Positions 1-11,849 are shown, numbered from the stretch's first letter. The stretch is DNA of 64,000 nucleotides from Neoechinorhynchus agilis (GCA_051530055.1 CM121341.1:16926001-16990000), one strand, 5' to 3'. Program-made: numbers and translations. Notes: generated from the letters alone by a model not told the origin.

Positions 1-960
1 ATTGATGAATAGTACAGCTGACTGGCGAGTCTCGTTGTTTAACGCTTGCACGATTTGCTCAATACGGTATCCGAGAAATACCTCATTTCCCCAAGAAATA
101 ATCTTCATATAGCTATAAAGAGTCTCTACAATCATGTTTTGTTTTTAAATTGAAAGAAAATCTTTATTTTCAAGCTTTCGCCGGCTTACAGATTAATCAG
201 GAATCTAAGAAGTCGCGTGGAGATGTAAAGTGTGTTAAAGAAGCGACATCGAAGCGGAAAGTTTGTCCCGCCTCTTAGGCAGCTCTGGGGCTTTGTTGAG
301 CTTATGTTCAGGACTCCTCCTCGCATTGTCTGCAGAAACACCATCCTTTTGCCTCCAAACCGCCCGGGATATAGGTAATGCCCCGGCGATAGATAGTTCC
401 ACCAAGTCTTTGCCCACAAACCCAACTCACGTGGAGAGTTTTAATTCTCCGTCGTTGTGGTATTCTGAGTAGGGTTTTGCCCATGGCGTGGTTGTGATTT
501 TGGGTCCGGCTTAAGTGCGTCTCGAACGTGTTTCATCAAACGTTGATTCAAAAGGCCGTTCAGTTTTCCCGATGTAGATGACACCGCGATTTTCATAAGG
601 CGAACATCGTTCGCTGCTTGGCATGTTTCCGGCGCTCCTTATGTCCAATTCTCGTCAGGATTCGCGTAAGTGTAGGCGCACTTCTGTGGAGGTATCCTGA
701 GAATCGGTTTTCCTCCATATCGATTGTGTGAACGATCATCTTTTCGTTTCACCTCTTTTACACCGCTGCTGGGACCGCATGATATCGTTATGTGTATATC
801 CATTATCCGCGAAAATTTCGTTCACCCTGTCTATCGCAATCGTTTCTCCGTTAATGACGATGAGCAAACCAGCGCTGTCCTTAACATCTCAGCATAAATT
901 GCCTGTTTCATTACTTGAGGATGATGGGAATCTCGATGCATGGCTTTATTTTACGGCTTA
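1..960 (-). mobile_element. Penelope-like element remnant (RT C-terminus and GIY-YIG endonuclease)
   Basis: Reading the minus strand from about 900 to 500 gives the linker after a Penelope reverse transcriptase and then a GIY-YIG nuclease start, GVIYIGKTERPFEST, at about 600-543. PLEs are retroelements that pair a telomerase-like RT with this nuclease. The same linker DNA occurs at 33,830-34,230, so both belong to one family. Frames are broken by stops and shifts, so it is dead. At 150-186 the minus strand has a decayed hammerhead-like tail (CCGGCGAAAGCTT followed by AATAAA), in the downstream position seen for other PLEs here. Nothing else is recognised in 1-150. Confidence 0.75.
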
Positions 961-1030
961 ATAATAACACGTTTTATTTGTTGATGCACAAAGAACAAGA
1001 CCCATGTACCTTTGGGTCCTCATAAACACT
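960..1030 (-). mobile_element. 3' end tag of a CR1/jockey-like LINE
   Basis: This short stretch holds the hairpin arms GGACCCA and TGGGTCC (minus strand) followed by the start of an (ATT)n tail. The same hairpin ends the LINE fragments at 9,490 and 38,898, where the second runs into a very long (ATT)n tract. It is therefore read as an isolated LINE 3' terminus abutting the PLE remnant. No coding remains. Confidence 0.55.
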
Positions 1031-1446
1031 CGAGTTCTGATTGGAAAATGAAATTGGCGATTGGTGACGATTGTTTGCTCAAGTTTGTGCCGAAATATCG
1101 GACTACATAAATTCCTTAAATTTTTCCGTCAGAAACAAACATGAACAATTCAATTTTCAAAACTTATATGTCGATTGAGCCGTAAAATTGATGGCAAACA
1201 ATTAATGAGGCTCGAAAAGTAGTTTTTGAAAAATATTAATTGTCGGTAATATCTGTGATTCACGTGAGCATGTGAGCCCCATGTCCCTTTTATAGAGATA
1301 TGTAATAAGCGTTTGCTGATTGGCTAGTTTTAATTTAGGCGGCTAAACACGTGATGTAACGATACATGGTCAGGGAGCGTTATACTCGCTTATTCCACGG
1401 TATCTATCGATCGAAATATCTATCTCATCAGCATTAGCTTTCAAGA
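1031..1446. other. Intergenic, no gene seen
   Basis: AT-rich sequence between the LINE tag and the zinc-finger gene. It contains one PLE-like scrap at about 1,090-1,150 (CCGAAATATCGG then AATTCCTT) matching the hammerhead tail family, and presumably the promoter of the downstream gene. No convincing ORF was found. Confidence 0.4.
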
Positions 1447-2890
1447 ATGCCCCAGCAACACAAATTCGACTTGAGATCCCATGACGTAAGTTTTTCGGAA
1501 ACTTCCATCTCCTACCTAATAAAAAATTTCTTGCTAGGATTTCATTAGATTTCTCAAAAAATTCAATACGGAAATGCTAGTTCTCGGCAAAATACCAGAT
1601 TATTCAACTCTTTATATTTCAGAACCTAAGGAAGGTGAATCCATATTTCAAGCACAGACACTATCATTCAGTGAAGAGGATTGCGTGGAAACTATTACTC
1701 AATATATTCACTGCGCTGCAGCACTTAATGTCCTTGAAAGCGTTTTATCATTGTTAGAAGAAGAAACTGATTTGAGTGCGACACCCACGACTGAACATGA
1801 AAATGCTACAACCAATATTGAATCTACAGAATCGCAATCAATTCAAACAAGCACTATTTCGGTCGCTGAAGTGGTTCTTCAACCAATAGTTCAAACGCCG
1901 CAATCCCATAATTCTACTTTGGGTAATCGACGAAAGAGTAAGAAAAGAAGCGTTAAAGAAGACGATGATGGTTTCGTGAATATGCTCAAATGCCCATTGT
2001 GTGAAAAAACTTTCAATAGTATCGAAGCTCTACGTGTGCATTTTGGACCAATGCATATTAATGAAAGCTATAAATGTAATCGAGAAAATTGCTTCAGGAT
2101 CTTCAATGAAAGACGATCACGCGAACGTCACAGCATGATTCCAAGAGACGATGTCCACTTAGATTCTCCTAAGCTCAGAGCAGAAATGGAGCTGCGAAAT
2201 ATAATTACGCCGTCTAACAAATCAAAGGCTAAAGAGGAATTGGGCAAACTTATCAAGATCAAACCGCTCGAGGTTTTGAGATTGCCAAAAAAATCCAGGA
2301 AATCAAGCGATGCTAAAGAATCTACAGAATCGCAATCAATTCAAACAAGCACTATTTCGGTCGCTGAAGTGATTATTCAACCAATAGTTCAAACGCCGCA
2401 ATCCCATAATTCTACTTTGGGTAATCGACGAAAGAGTAAGAAAAGAAGCGTTAAAGAAGACGATGATCGTTTCGTGAATGTGCTCAAATGCCCATTGTGC
2501 GAAAAAACTTTCAATAGTATCGAAGCTCTACGTGTGCATTTTGGACCAATGCATATTAATGAAAGCTATAAATGTAATCGAGAAAATTGCTCCAGGATCT
2601 TCAATGAAAGACGATCACGCGAACGTCACAGCGCGAATCCAAGAGACGATGTCCACTTAGATTCTCCTAAGCTCAGGGCAGAAATGGAGCTGCGAAATAT
2701 AATTACGCCGTCCAACAAATCAAAGGCTAAGGAGGAATTGGACAAACTTATCAAGATTAAAGCGCTCGAGGTTTTGAGATTGCCGAAAAATTCCAGAAAA
2801 TCAAGCGATGCTAAAGAAGAATGTGAAATTCACGAGAACAATGACCCCCAAAACGAAAATGCAAATTCCAATGATGAAAAAGATCAATAA
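1447..2890 (+). CDS. C2H2 zinc-finger protein with internal tandem duplication
   Basis: Two exons are proposed: 1447-1485 (13 codons, MPQQHKFDLRSHD) and 1538-2890, joined across a 52-bp GTAAGT...TTGCTAG intron with the frame kept, giving 463 aa. The protein carries two identical modules, each with a classical finger (CPLCEKTF...H-x4-H) followed by a second, unusual finger (C-x4-C-x12-H). The modules are separated by basic, serine-rich linkers, and the tail is acidic. It is probably a nuclear nucleic-acid-binding protein, but no ortholog is recognised. The ATG lies one base after CTTTCAAG, an acceptor-like site. Without the small first exon, translation could start at 1574 (438 aa). Confidence 0.7.
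1823..2818 (+). repeat. 498-bp in-frame tandem duplication inside the zinc-finger gene
   Basis: Bases 1823-2320 and 2321-2818 are consecutive copies of one 498-bp (166-codon) unit. Both start at TCTACAGAATCGCAATCAAT and end at GATGCTAAAGAA. Only scattered substitutions separate them, for example N-M-L-K versus N-V-L-K before the first finger and F versus S after the second Cys pair. The duplication is recent and doubles the number of finger pairs. Confidence 0.9.
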
Positions 2891-4153
2891 AAATAAATAA
2901 CTTGTAAAAAATATTTGTAAGGATTTAATTTCTATGGGAAAGTTAGACTTGGTGTAATTTTTACACATAACCGATTTTTAGAGTTGCGAATTATGTTTAA
3001 CACATCAATGATTCGATCTATTGATCAATCCGCTATATTTATGAGCACATTATAAATTTTGATTGCACGCTGCACTAATGACTTTTATTGAACGATAAAT
3101 ATTATAGTTCCTAATTATCTTTAATTATATATATCTATGTCTTTATTTGAACTGTGTCCATAAATTTTCTTCTAATTGAGTTAATTATTGTGAGTTTAAG
3201 ATATGTTGACGTTTTCGATGAAATATAAATAAAAATCCGATATCCAAATTTTAAAACTGAATTAACAAACGAGCCACAACGGTATGATTTGGGCGATTTG
3301 CTCAGGAGAGCAATATTTAAGGGTTTAAAAAATACGATTGAAAAGGAAAACCGCAAATATAACCAGTTGGTGGATTGTCGACTGATTTCTTAACCGCATG
3401 TTATCTATCCTCTTCGATTGTCATTGAGTACTTTAAGCGGTTGAAAACAAATTTATTTTCGACCGATATTTCGGAGTTTTACTCCTTCAGGACCCTGAGA
3501 AATACACGCGATCTACAAAGATTGAGTTAGAAAAAGGTCAATGAGAAATAAACTATCTTGTTCCAACGATTTTAACTGGGTTTGCAGTGTATTTGATCAT
3601 GTCGACAAAAATCGGTTCGCTCAAACGCATCTTGATCAACTCGTGGATTGTCGACTGACTTCTTAACCGCATGTTATGCTTTTCGATTGTCATTAAGCAA
3701 TTTAAGCGGTTGAAAACAAATTTATTTTCGAGCGATTGACGAAATGGTGAAATACACTGCGAACAGCGTGGCTGGGATGGTTCGGAAAAACGAGAAGGTC
3801 TTTAAAACATTCCTTGACGCCAACAACGAGACGGTCAAAGGTTTTTTGAACGAAACCACTGGACGTAAGAATTTGAACAATACTATCCGAAACATGCTTA
3901 ATCGGATGGTACTTCTGCTTATGGAGACGTTCTTTTGAAAGCTCAATCAATTTTGAATTTAAATTATACCAAGCATCGTTAACCGAATACCAGCGACGAT
4001 TAATTTCCAATGAAGCGACCGTACCAAGAAATCGCTCAAAGTAAATCACCAAAGAAAGTCGAAACTGCGATAGCGAAAGATAAATACGCGATTAATCGCC
4101 ATGGAAGAATTCCAAAATTTTGTGGAAGAGGTGAGCGTTCATTTTTCTTAAAG
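2891..4153. repeat. Intergenic region with a direct repeat and a hammerhead-like tail
   Basis: About 95 bp at 3370-3465 recurs at 3644-3735 (shared blocks GTGGATTGTCGACTGA and GCGGTTGAAAACAAATTTAT). The first copy continues into a minus-strand hammerhead-like motif at about 3462-3500 (CCTGAAG, a GGAGT/ACTCC stem, CGAAATATC). The second copy continues at 3744-3938 into a 64-codon open frame with no recognised homology. This resembles PLE terminal debris. Nothing else is seen in 2,891-3,360. Confidence 0.45.
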
Positions 4154-4564
4154 ATGCTGCCTTCTCGAATCGCGACGGCGTCGTCTATTCGACGATCTTC
4201 AAACATTCTTCAGTATAAGAAGCCCATTTTCTTTACGCCCGCAAAACCGCCACCTCCAATACCAGTCGATACGGAGGCCATTGAGAACTTGAAGCGATCA
4301 TTTAAAGTTTGGCGAGGTATTTTTTATTTTATCTGCCTTCCTTGTATAGCTTTAAGCTATTACAATGGCTACTACGTCGCTCCGCCCCCAAAACGTCTTA
4401 AAAGACACGATTGGGACTTTCTGAACGCTGGGAATTCGAACTTTGCATGGGGCGACGGGAAACATACATTATTTTTCAATAAATACGTTAATTCAACCAA
4501 AGATGGATACGAAACTACTGATGAAGAATTTTTGGAATGGAGGAAAAAACATTATGGGAGATGA
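4154..4564 (+). CDS. COX6A: Cytochrome c oxidase subunit 6A
   Basis: This is a 136-aa nuclear-encoded subunit of respiratory complex IV in the inner mitochondrial membrane. The first ~25 residues are basic and Ser/Thr-rich, like a mitochondrial presequence. A single membrane segment lies at about 52-72 (GIFYFICLPCIALSYYNGYY). The C-terminal half carries the family signature FAWGDGKHTLFFNKYVN followed by GYE. Start choice: the open frame extends upstream to 4010, but the ATG at 4154 directly follows TTTTTCTTAAAG, an acceptor-like sequence, and gives the usual family length. The gene appears intronless. Confidence 0.88.
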   Translation: MLPSRIATASSIRRSSNILQYKKPIFFTPAKPPPPIPVDTEAIENLKRSFKVWRGIFYFICLPCIALSYYNGYYVAPPPKRLKRHDWDFLNAGNSNFAWGDGKHTLFFNKYVNSTKDGYETTDEEFLEWRKKHYGR

Positions 4565-4639
4565 GTGAATCATTTATCAACAAAAAATTAGTCCTTTAGA
4601 ATAAAGTTCCGCGGATAAGGGCAAACGCGTTTAAGTGGA

Positions 4640-5520
4640 CCAGCAATCTAAAGAATCGACGTTTTTTGAATTCCGTTTAATCGGAGCTGCCATGATACGC
4701 CTTCGCTCCTCCTTTCACCCATCATAAATCGCCGCTCTGAATTCGACCCATTGTATCTGCCGGAAGCCCCTTTTACATAGCACACAACCGCCGCCAAATC
4801 CTTCGAATCGGTCAACTCCTTTTCCCCGACATTCACTCCACTATTCCTTCCACATCAACTCTACGCGCATTCCCTCCAAAAAATCCCTTTAACTCGAGAC
4901 CACGTCTTCTCATCTCTCCACCGCCCCTTCAAACTCAATTCAGACTTCATCTTCGCAGTATAATCCCTAACTTTTAGCGAGCATCCTAGAACATCTTCTA
5001 TATCCCAAAAATTCGAAGAGTAAGGTGATTTCCAACTTCTTTGACTACGTGCAACTCTACTGGCGCCCGAAAAACCACAATGGTTAATCTCCCAGCCCAT
5101 TCACATAAAACACTCTCTGTCTCCCAAAACAACTAAATAATTATCACTGTACCCTTGCACAAAAACACGTAGGTGATCCACGCATAGTCTCAACTCTATA
5201 CTCGTTTCTATCATTGCCAATCACCTACCCACCACAAATATTCGATTCGCTTCCGGACTGTAACCTCAATCTCCCCATTTCCACCCCAATGTACCGAAAT
5301 CCAAAATTCCCCTCCCCACTCTAATCTACTCCAATACTCATAGCCTCCTTCCTAAACGCCGACGTAGTCATCTTAACAAATACGTGGCTTACCCCCTTCA
5401 ACAGCGATTCAGCCATCCTTCCCGGGTACAAATCCTTCCATACATACCGCGAGGGCCGTCCAAGAGGCGGTCTCAATTTACGTAAGACAATCACTACCAT
5501 ATTTTTCATCTCTCATCGGC
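4640..5520 (+). mobile_element. CR1/jockey-like LINE 5' fragment (AP endonuclease start)
   Basis: At 5320-5520 one plus frame reads as an APE-type endonuclease core: NADVVILTNTWLTPFNSDSA, then LPGYKSF and a GG-containing loop. This is the typical E-T-W-L region with the catalytic E replaced by N. The upstream 4640-5300 is Pro/Ser-rich coding-like sequence with stops. The element breaks off at about 5520 where an RTE-like element begins. It is inactive. Confidence 0.6.
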
Positions 5521-5559
5521 CAATCGCAATAACTCTCCAAACTGTCCCCGCTTACAAAT

Positions 5560-7770
5560 ATCACGCTGAACGCGGACCCTATCTGGTGACAGGACGTGCG
5601 ACAGGTCGATCAAAAGGTAAAAGAATATGGCCGCTACCCAAATGATCGATGCATAACACAACTTCTCTAAGGGCGTCCACTGTATTCGACGCGTTTGGAC
5701 GGTGCCCAGTCCTCTCGGACGCTGACGGGACGTAAGTACTCTAATCCAGAAAAGGCAAAAGGGTAAGGATAACAAGCACAGGATGGAAAAGACAAGGGTG
5801 GCCACTCTGAATGTAGGCACGCTCACAGGTAACACCGAGGAATGAGGTAGAGTGCTGTGCGACAGACGAATCGACACTTGATACCTACCACAGTGGAGGA
5901 TACAAGTCCCAGATAGACTTCATCTTGGTACGAAAAAGGCATGTCCACTCTCGTCGAGACCAAAGTCATCCCATACGAAACGATCACAACACAGCATCGC
6001 CCAGTAATCGCGGATATTAGCATTGAGAGGCCTAAACGAATGCACGAGAAAAGTACAGGTCCATCGTGCAAAAAATGATGGCTCTTTCACGAAAAATCTA
6101 AAGAAATCACTTCCCAGATAACATTGCCTCGCTGTGCTACAAGTGATCAAATGTGGAACGAAGCCAAGTACTCTATCAGCAAATCGGTCATGAAAACGCT
6201 GGGAACTACAAAACCTGGAAAACGATATATAAAGCGAGACGTATGGTTGTGGACAGAGGACGTGAAAGAGAAGGTCAGAGAAAAGAAGCGCCTTTATCAC
6301 TTGTTCCTGAAAAACCAAACGGAGGTGAATTGGGAAGTCTATCGATCCGCCAAACAGTAATCGAAGAAAACTGTAGTTATTGCTCGTGCAAGACATTATG
6401 AAATAGTGAGTAATAAATTAGATTCGCGAAAGAAGGAACGAGACCAATTTAGGCTTGTCAAAATGGATATTGAAAAGTTCTACTGCATAAACGATCAACA
6501 CGATAATCGTATTACTGAAGGTACGACAATGCTGAAAAGATGGCAGGAATATTTCCATCAGTTGTCGACAGAAGAGGTCCCTCACCCACGGATCCCCGAA
6601 TGTGGGAAAGCAGGACTAGACGACATTCCGGTTGAGTTGTGGAAGGCAAGATGCTGGAGCCCTACGCCATGGCTAGCGGCACTATTTAATAAGGTCGTCG
6701 ACAAAAACAGAATGCCAACCGATTGGCGGCAGAGTAAGACAATACCGATCTTCAAAAATAAGAACACCCAAACCGAATGCTGCAATTATCGTTCAATACG
6801 GCTATCATCGTATACAATGAAGATATTCGAACACATAGTCGATCGGCGAATTCGTGAAATAGTGGACATAACGACTAACCAATCGGGATTCGTCAGGGAA
6901 TGTGTAACAACATACGCAACACATGCTGCTCGAATGCTCTGCGAAAAGTGTCGCGAGAAAAAAAGACCTATTTATCGCATTCCTTGACTTTGAAAAGGCA
7001 TTCGATCGCGTCGCCCGCGAGCTTATATGGTACGCGCTGCGACGATGTTCAGCAGCAATCTCAACGCCTTTCGATATGTCCACCAAGGAAGCGCACTATC
7101 AGCACTACTCCTAGCGACGGATAATCAGACAGATATGCAGGCCTTAGTGCAGGCATGGAGCGACCGTCTTGCGAGCTTTGGATTACGATTAAACCTGGAC
7201 AAAACTGAATATATGGCGTATGATCATAATCAGCCCATCCAGGTCGATAACACTGTACTGAAGTGCACCGACAGGTTCAAATACCTCGGATCATTGATGT
7301 CAGTTGAAGGTGGTTTACAATACGAAGTGTCATCAAGAATAAGCGCTGCATGGACTAAATGTTTGCGACAGACAACTGGTATTTTTGCGATCGCAGAATA
7401 AAAGGCAGCCTAAAGTCCAAGATCTACAGGACAGTTATCCGACCTGTAGCAATGTATGAGGCTGAATGCTGGCCGATGACCAAACCTAAAAAGAAGCGCC
7501 TATCAATCATGGAGATGAGGATGCTGTGGTCGATAAGTGGACTTACTCTGCGTGATCATATCCGAAATAAAGACGTGAGGACGAAGTATGGAGTAACGCC
7601 GATGCAAAACAAGCTGCAGGAAGCGCACCTACGATTTTATGGCCATGTCCTAAGGGCTGATGACGACACAATCATCAAAACGAGTATTGGGATCCAAGTC
7701 CAGGGAAGATGCTCTAAAGGACGACCGAAGCAAAGGTGGATGGAAGCCTTACACTAGAACCTCAAGGCTG
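5560..7770 (+). mobile_element. RTE-like non-LTR retrotransposon, broken
   Basis: From about 5780 the plus strand reads KTRVATLNVGTLTG (APE start) and, after an internal deletion, GGYKSQIDFILVRKR and QHRPVIADI (APE end). RT blocks follow: GLDDIPVELWK (6615), CCNYRSIRLSS (6780), FLDFEKAFDRVARELIW (6975), NLDKTEYM (7192) and FKYLGSLMS (7278). The C-terminal region (YRTVIRPVAMYEAECWPMTK, then EMRML and FYGHVLR) is typical of the RTE clade. There are frameshifts at about 6985, 7110 and 7390, and the YADD motif is missing, so it is dead. 5560-5780 is probably its 5' UTR. Confidence 0.8.
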
Positions 7771-7799
7771 CAAACGTGCAAAAGCATACCACGCATGCA

Positions 7800-8930
7800 A
7801 TAGTGATTTTCGCAAGCCTTGAATCCTCTCTTGCTCATCGCATTCTCAACTCGCGCAGGATCTTTCTTGCACATAAACTCGCTTCCTCTCGCATTCACCT
7901 ATGGTGGAAAAACACGAAAAGTGCCCTAAGCACAGAAAGACAAAAACCTTTCTCTAACCTATCAAACTCCGATCTCATCGCTACACTAAACTCTATCAAT
8001 GCGCAACTTTGTGACTCTCACTCAAACAAACCATCATCCCCTTCCAGATCTACATCACCGTTCTCAGCTTCTATAGCTTGACTTCCAATGATTTCTACGT
8101 ATGATATCCTCATGGTTCTTCGAAAACTACCACGCAAATCTTTCCCTAACTCTCTGATTCCCAACTGGACTCTACGCTTTATCATTACAGATGTAATTGA
8201 TTCACTTACCCATATAATCAACCAAATTTTTAAGATCTTCCCTAATTGCCTTAAAACAGCTCGGGTAACCCTGCTCCAGTAACCAGGTAAACTTATATCC
8301 ACCTCAAGTTTTCGGCCCATCTCTATCTTACCTTCTATAAAGTCTTAGAGAGATGCTTTAAAGCACACCTTCAGTCAATCTTCAATCGAAAAATTTCATC
8401 CATTCACCTGGCTTTTCTTGTACGGGCGCTCTTCTTTGCATCTGCGATTCTCTTCTTCATAATCTCGACGCACACTCTTTATTTATCTCTCGACTAATTC
8501 AAATCGACATTCATAAAGCTTTTGATTCCGTCGATCACAGTCTTCTCATTGATATATGCTCTAAAATGTGGCCTTACCGCCTAGAAAATCAAATGGTTAA
8601 AATCTTTCCTGAACAATCGATTACAATTTATCGAAATAGGGGACATCGTCTCGAACATCTTAGCATTCAACAAAGGAGTCCCAAGGTGCCGATCTCTCCG
8701 TCATTGTTTTCAACATTCTCCTGAACGATCTTATTTCATCCTCTTCTCATTCTAAATACTTCTTGTATGCTGGTGATCTTAGAATCATTACGCATGTACC
8801 GGCTCCCCTCTCACTCACAATTACTTCTGACGAGATTTCTCACGTTCAAACATTTTGTTCCTCTAAATTTCTTACCCTTAAATTTGTTCTTCTTCCTCTT
8901 TAAATAAAACGTGTTTATAAACGAAGTACT
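7800..8930 (+). mobile_element. CR1/jockey-like LINE fragment, decayed
   Basis: Plus-strand frames give the region before the RT (7830-8081, Ser-rich) and then an RT N-terminal block NSLIPNWTLRF...HIINQIFKIFPNCLKTARVTLL at about 8150-8278. A decayed motif A, IHKAFDSVDHSLL, lies at about 8508. Stops and shifts are frequent. Family assignment rests on the FP-x-x-LK-x-A spacing typical of CR1/jockey elements. Confidence 0.6.
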
Positions 8931-8939
8931 GCAGGATCA

Positions 8940-9530
8940 TAAGAAATTACCTCGAAATTCGCTCTCTCAATCCGAAATCCCAAACTGAACTCTTCGCTAC
9001 ATCATCCCCGAACTCGTCGACCCTTCAGCTTTTTATATGGCATCTACCCCTCATGTCTGAAAACTGTTAAAGTGATCCTTCCAAAAAAGGACATCCGATT
9101 TCCACCAAATCATTCCGTCCACTAACCATTCCACCCGCTTTTTCAAAAATCATCGAAAAATGTTTTAAATCTCGCCTTCTTTCACTTGACAAATTATTGC
9201 CCCTAAAATTTGGCTTCTGGCCCAGATTTTCTGCAACCGATGCCCTACTTTGCAGTTATGACACGCTCCTACGCAACCGCGAAAATAATCCCTCCCACGT
9301 CACCCGTCTCATTCAACTTGATTTATCGAAAGCTTTCGACACAGTGAACCATTCATTCCTTCTCCGGGCCTGCTCCGATTTTGGTCTCAAATTGTGGCAG
9401 ATCCGCTGGCTCTTTGACGAACATCCCCCGACCGGATTTTCCCACCCAAACGGATACGCTTTTTATAACAACTCTGAACTCGAGTGTTTATGGGGACCCA
9501 AAGGTACATGGGTCCCAACCTGATATTTTA
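8940..9530 (+). mobile_element. Second CR1/jockey-like LINE fragment with internal deletion
   Basis: A second partial copy of the same kind of element. At 9197-9523 it encodes LIQLDLSKAFDTVNHSFLLR, RT motif A with its catalytic Asp. About 100 nt later the frame jumps to the 3'-end hairpin GGACCCA...TGGGTCC at about 9490-9513, so the rest of the RT is deleted. The hairpin tag matches the 3' ends at 1,000 and 38,900. Confidence 0.65.
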
Positions 9531-9639
9531 CATCCCAAAAATAGGGGAACAAATCAGCACTCGGCTATTTAGTCAAACTTTTCCATTTCACTTTTTCGCT
9601 ATTTGATCAGTTTTTAACTTCAAACTTCTTCAATGATGC

Positions 9640-11037
9640 GACATCGATAAATTTAAATTTTCAATCAATGAATTGGGGGTCACGAACTGAATTTCGAAAA
9701 ATGCGAAATCCTTTTTCAGGGATTCGATGAGAGTTCACGTTTGACGATCATCGCAGATTTTCGGCAAGTTGCTCCCGGGGTGCGCAAGGTTACAAAATAC
9801 GAATTTAATCTCCTCGGAAGCCCCATTTTCGCCGAAAATGTCTCAAAGGACCTCGAGGCCCACATACCGAAGCTCGAATTATTATGTACAAGAGCACGTG
9901 AGCTGTCGGCGCACGAAGCCTTCTTCCTTTTTAAGAATTGCCCATTCACCCCCAAATCGATGTATAAGTTGAGAGCTGCTCCGTGTTTCGGGGAGTTTAC
10001 GCTCTTTTTTAAAGAAAATTTTAAATATAAACATTACGGATAAGGGCTGGCGGCAGGCTACGTTCCCAACCTCTTTTGGCGGCCTCGGCATCCGCGCAGT
10101 GTCTGATTTAGCCCTTCCAGCGTTCCTCGCCTCTTACCGAGTCAGCAAAACGTACGCGGAAGCCATTTCCAACATGGGACAAAGCTCGCAACATTATTTG
10201 GACGGTTTGTCGATCTGGCAATCCCGGACAGAGATCCCGCACCTTCCGGAAAATGACCACAAGCAGTCGGCCTGGTACCTTCCCCTCATAAAGAAGATTC
10301 ACAAATCCTTTAATGATCTTCTCGACGAGGCTTCCCAAGTTCGTCTTGCGGCGTGTTCTACAAAGGAATCGGGAGCCTGGCTAAATGCTCTCCCCGCCCC
10401 GACAATCGGAACTCTTCTAGAGGATACGTTAAGGGTCGCAGTTTCTTTAAGATTGGGCCAGGATATTTGTATCCCGCATCGCTGTCGCTGCGGATCTATA
10501 GTTGAAGCCAATGGCAGACACGGCCTCTGTTGTAAAATGTCCAGAGGGAGGATTCCAAGACACGCAGAGTTGAACTCAATTTTGAGTAAAGCCCTAGATT
10601 CCGTTCACGTGCCCAATATTTTAGAGCCAAGTAACTTGTGCCGCCTAGACAGCAAGCGACCTGGCGGTTTCACGGTTTCTCCATGGCGGGAGGAAAAACC
10701 GCTTTTATGGGATGCGACTTGCGTGGACACGCTTGCCCCCAGTAATTTTCAGTTTTCAAAAAAGAGCCCTGGAGGTTCAGCGGTCGTAGCTGAGGTCCGA
10801 AAACGTTCAAAATACAGAGAGCTCCTAAGGAATTACCATTTCGTCCCTTTTGCCGTGGGAACGTATAAAGCCTTCGGACCATCAGCGCTCACTCTCCTCG
10901 ACGATTTGGGACGAAGGACGAAAAGGATGACAGAGGAATCGCGCTCGAGAAATTTCCTCGCTCAACGAATCGCAATCGCGATACAGCGAGGGAACGCTGC
11001 CAGTATACAGGCAACGTCGGGATGTTTACAGGAATGA
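9640..11037 (+). mobile_element. Restriction-like-endonuclease LINE, C-terminal part
   Basis: This fragment covers the RT thumb and C-terminus of a non-LTR element with a C-terminal PD-(D/E)XK-type nuclease. Visible blocks are an RT thumb, EFNLLGSPIFAENVSKDLE (9800), FGGLGIRAVSDLALPAF (10,078), a zinc knuckle C-x-C-x(n)-HGLCC (10,490-10,540), GRIPRHAELN (10,540), KRPGGFTVSPW (10,650), LLWDATCVDT and AEVRKRSKYRE (10,790). The last 312 codons (10,102-11,037) are open, but the frame is broken at about 10,035 and the expected RPD reads RPG. The element ends 139 bp upstream of the RPS23 start codon. Confidence 0.75.
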
Positions 11038-11175
11038 AAAACGAAATAATAAAATAAACGATATGTTTTTAAAAAAAATTAGGCATTCTCGAAATCATGA
11101 CGTCATTAACCGGCATTCTTCCGTTTCACCGTTTGCGGCGTCTGTTACATTGCGAGTTTCTCGTTTTTGTAAGCT

Positions 11176-11604
11176 ATGGGAAAGCCTCGCGGATTAAGGA
11201 CGGCCCGGAAGCTAAAAACTCATCGTCGCGACCAACGATGGCACGACAAAGATTATAAAAAGGCTCATTTAGGAACTCGTTGGAAGGCGAATCCGTTTGG
11301 TGGAGCGTCTCATGCGAAAGGAATAGTTCTTGAGAAGATTGGCGTGGAAGCGAAACAGCCCAATTCTGCCATCAGAAAATGCGTCAGAGTGCAGTTGATA
11401 AAGAATGGACGAAAAATCACTGCTTTCGTTCCTCGGGATGGTTGTCTGAATTTTATCGAGGAAAACGATGAGGTGATGGTGGCTGGATTCGGTCGAAAGG
11501 GCCATGCCGTTGGAGATATTCCCGGTGTTCGATTCAAGGTTGTTTCGGTCGGAAAAGTATCATTATTGGCTCTTTACAAAGGCAAAAAGGATAGACCGCG
11601 ATGA
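11176..11604 (+). CDS. RPS23: 40S ribosomal protein S23 (uS12)
   Basis: This 142-aa protein of the small-subunit decoding centre is uninterrupted and near-identical in pattern to animal S23. It includes the loop [10 protein letters not shown] with Pro62, which is hydroxylated in other eukaryotes, and the block [20 protein letters not shown]. The family is usually 143 aa; here the C-terminus ends KKDRPR without the terminal Ser. The gene is intronless. The ATG follows CGTTTTTGTAAGCT, and a retrotransposon ends only 139 bp upstream, so the promoter must be very compact or lie inside the element. Confidence 0.97.
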   Translation: MGKPRGLRTARKLKTHRRDQRWHDKDYKKAHLGTRWKANPFGGASHAKGIVLEKIGVEAKQPNSAIRKCVRVQLIKNGRKITAFVPRDGCLNFIEENDEVMVAGFGRKGHAVGDIPGVRFKVVSVGKVSLLALYKGKKDRPR

Positions 11605-11840
11605 TTTGGCCGCTTAAAATGTTCCGTTTTAAAATATTTTTGGCAAGTTTTTTTTTGTAAAAGCGACATTCACAGATCTACTGAGCGTCATTGCTCAAGA
11701 TTTTCTGGCGAACAAAAATAACATTTTGTATTGTGGTTGAGATACAGCGTCGATTAAAAGGTATTCTATTGCTTGGAAATATTTCGCGCACGGATCATTG
11801 CTTGTTCGGAGGAGCAGATTAGAACGCACCTCTTGTGAAA
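11605..11840. other. RPS23 3' flank, no gene seen
   Basis: AT-rich trailing sequence containing the RPS23 3' UTR. No ORF or repeat was recognised before the PLE-derived block that begins near 11,850. Confidence 0.4.
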
Positions 11841-11849
11841 GGTCTTAGT

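Noticed and set aside
3702-4052. 116-aa minus-strand open frame
   Set aside because: It overlaps the COX6A upstream region and PLE-like repeat sequence and shows no domain; a competing plus frame (3744-3938) is equally unsupported.
4010-4153. 48-residue N-terminal extension of COX6A
   Set aside because: The ATG at 4154 follows an acceptor-like AG and gives a normal presequence and family length; the extension is highly charged and unlike the family.
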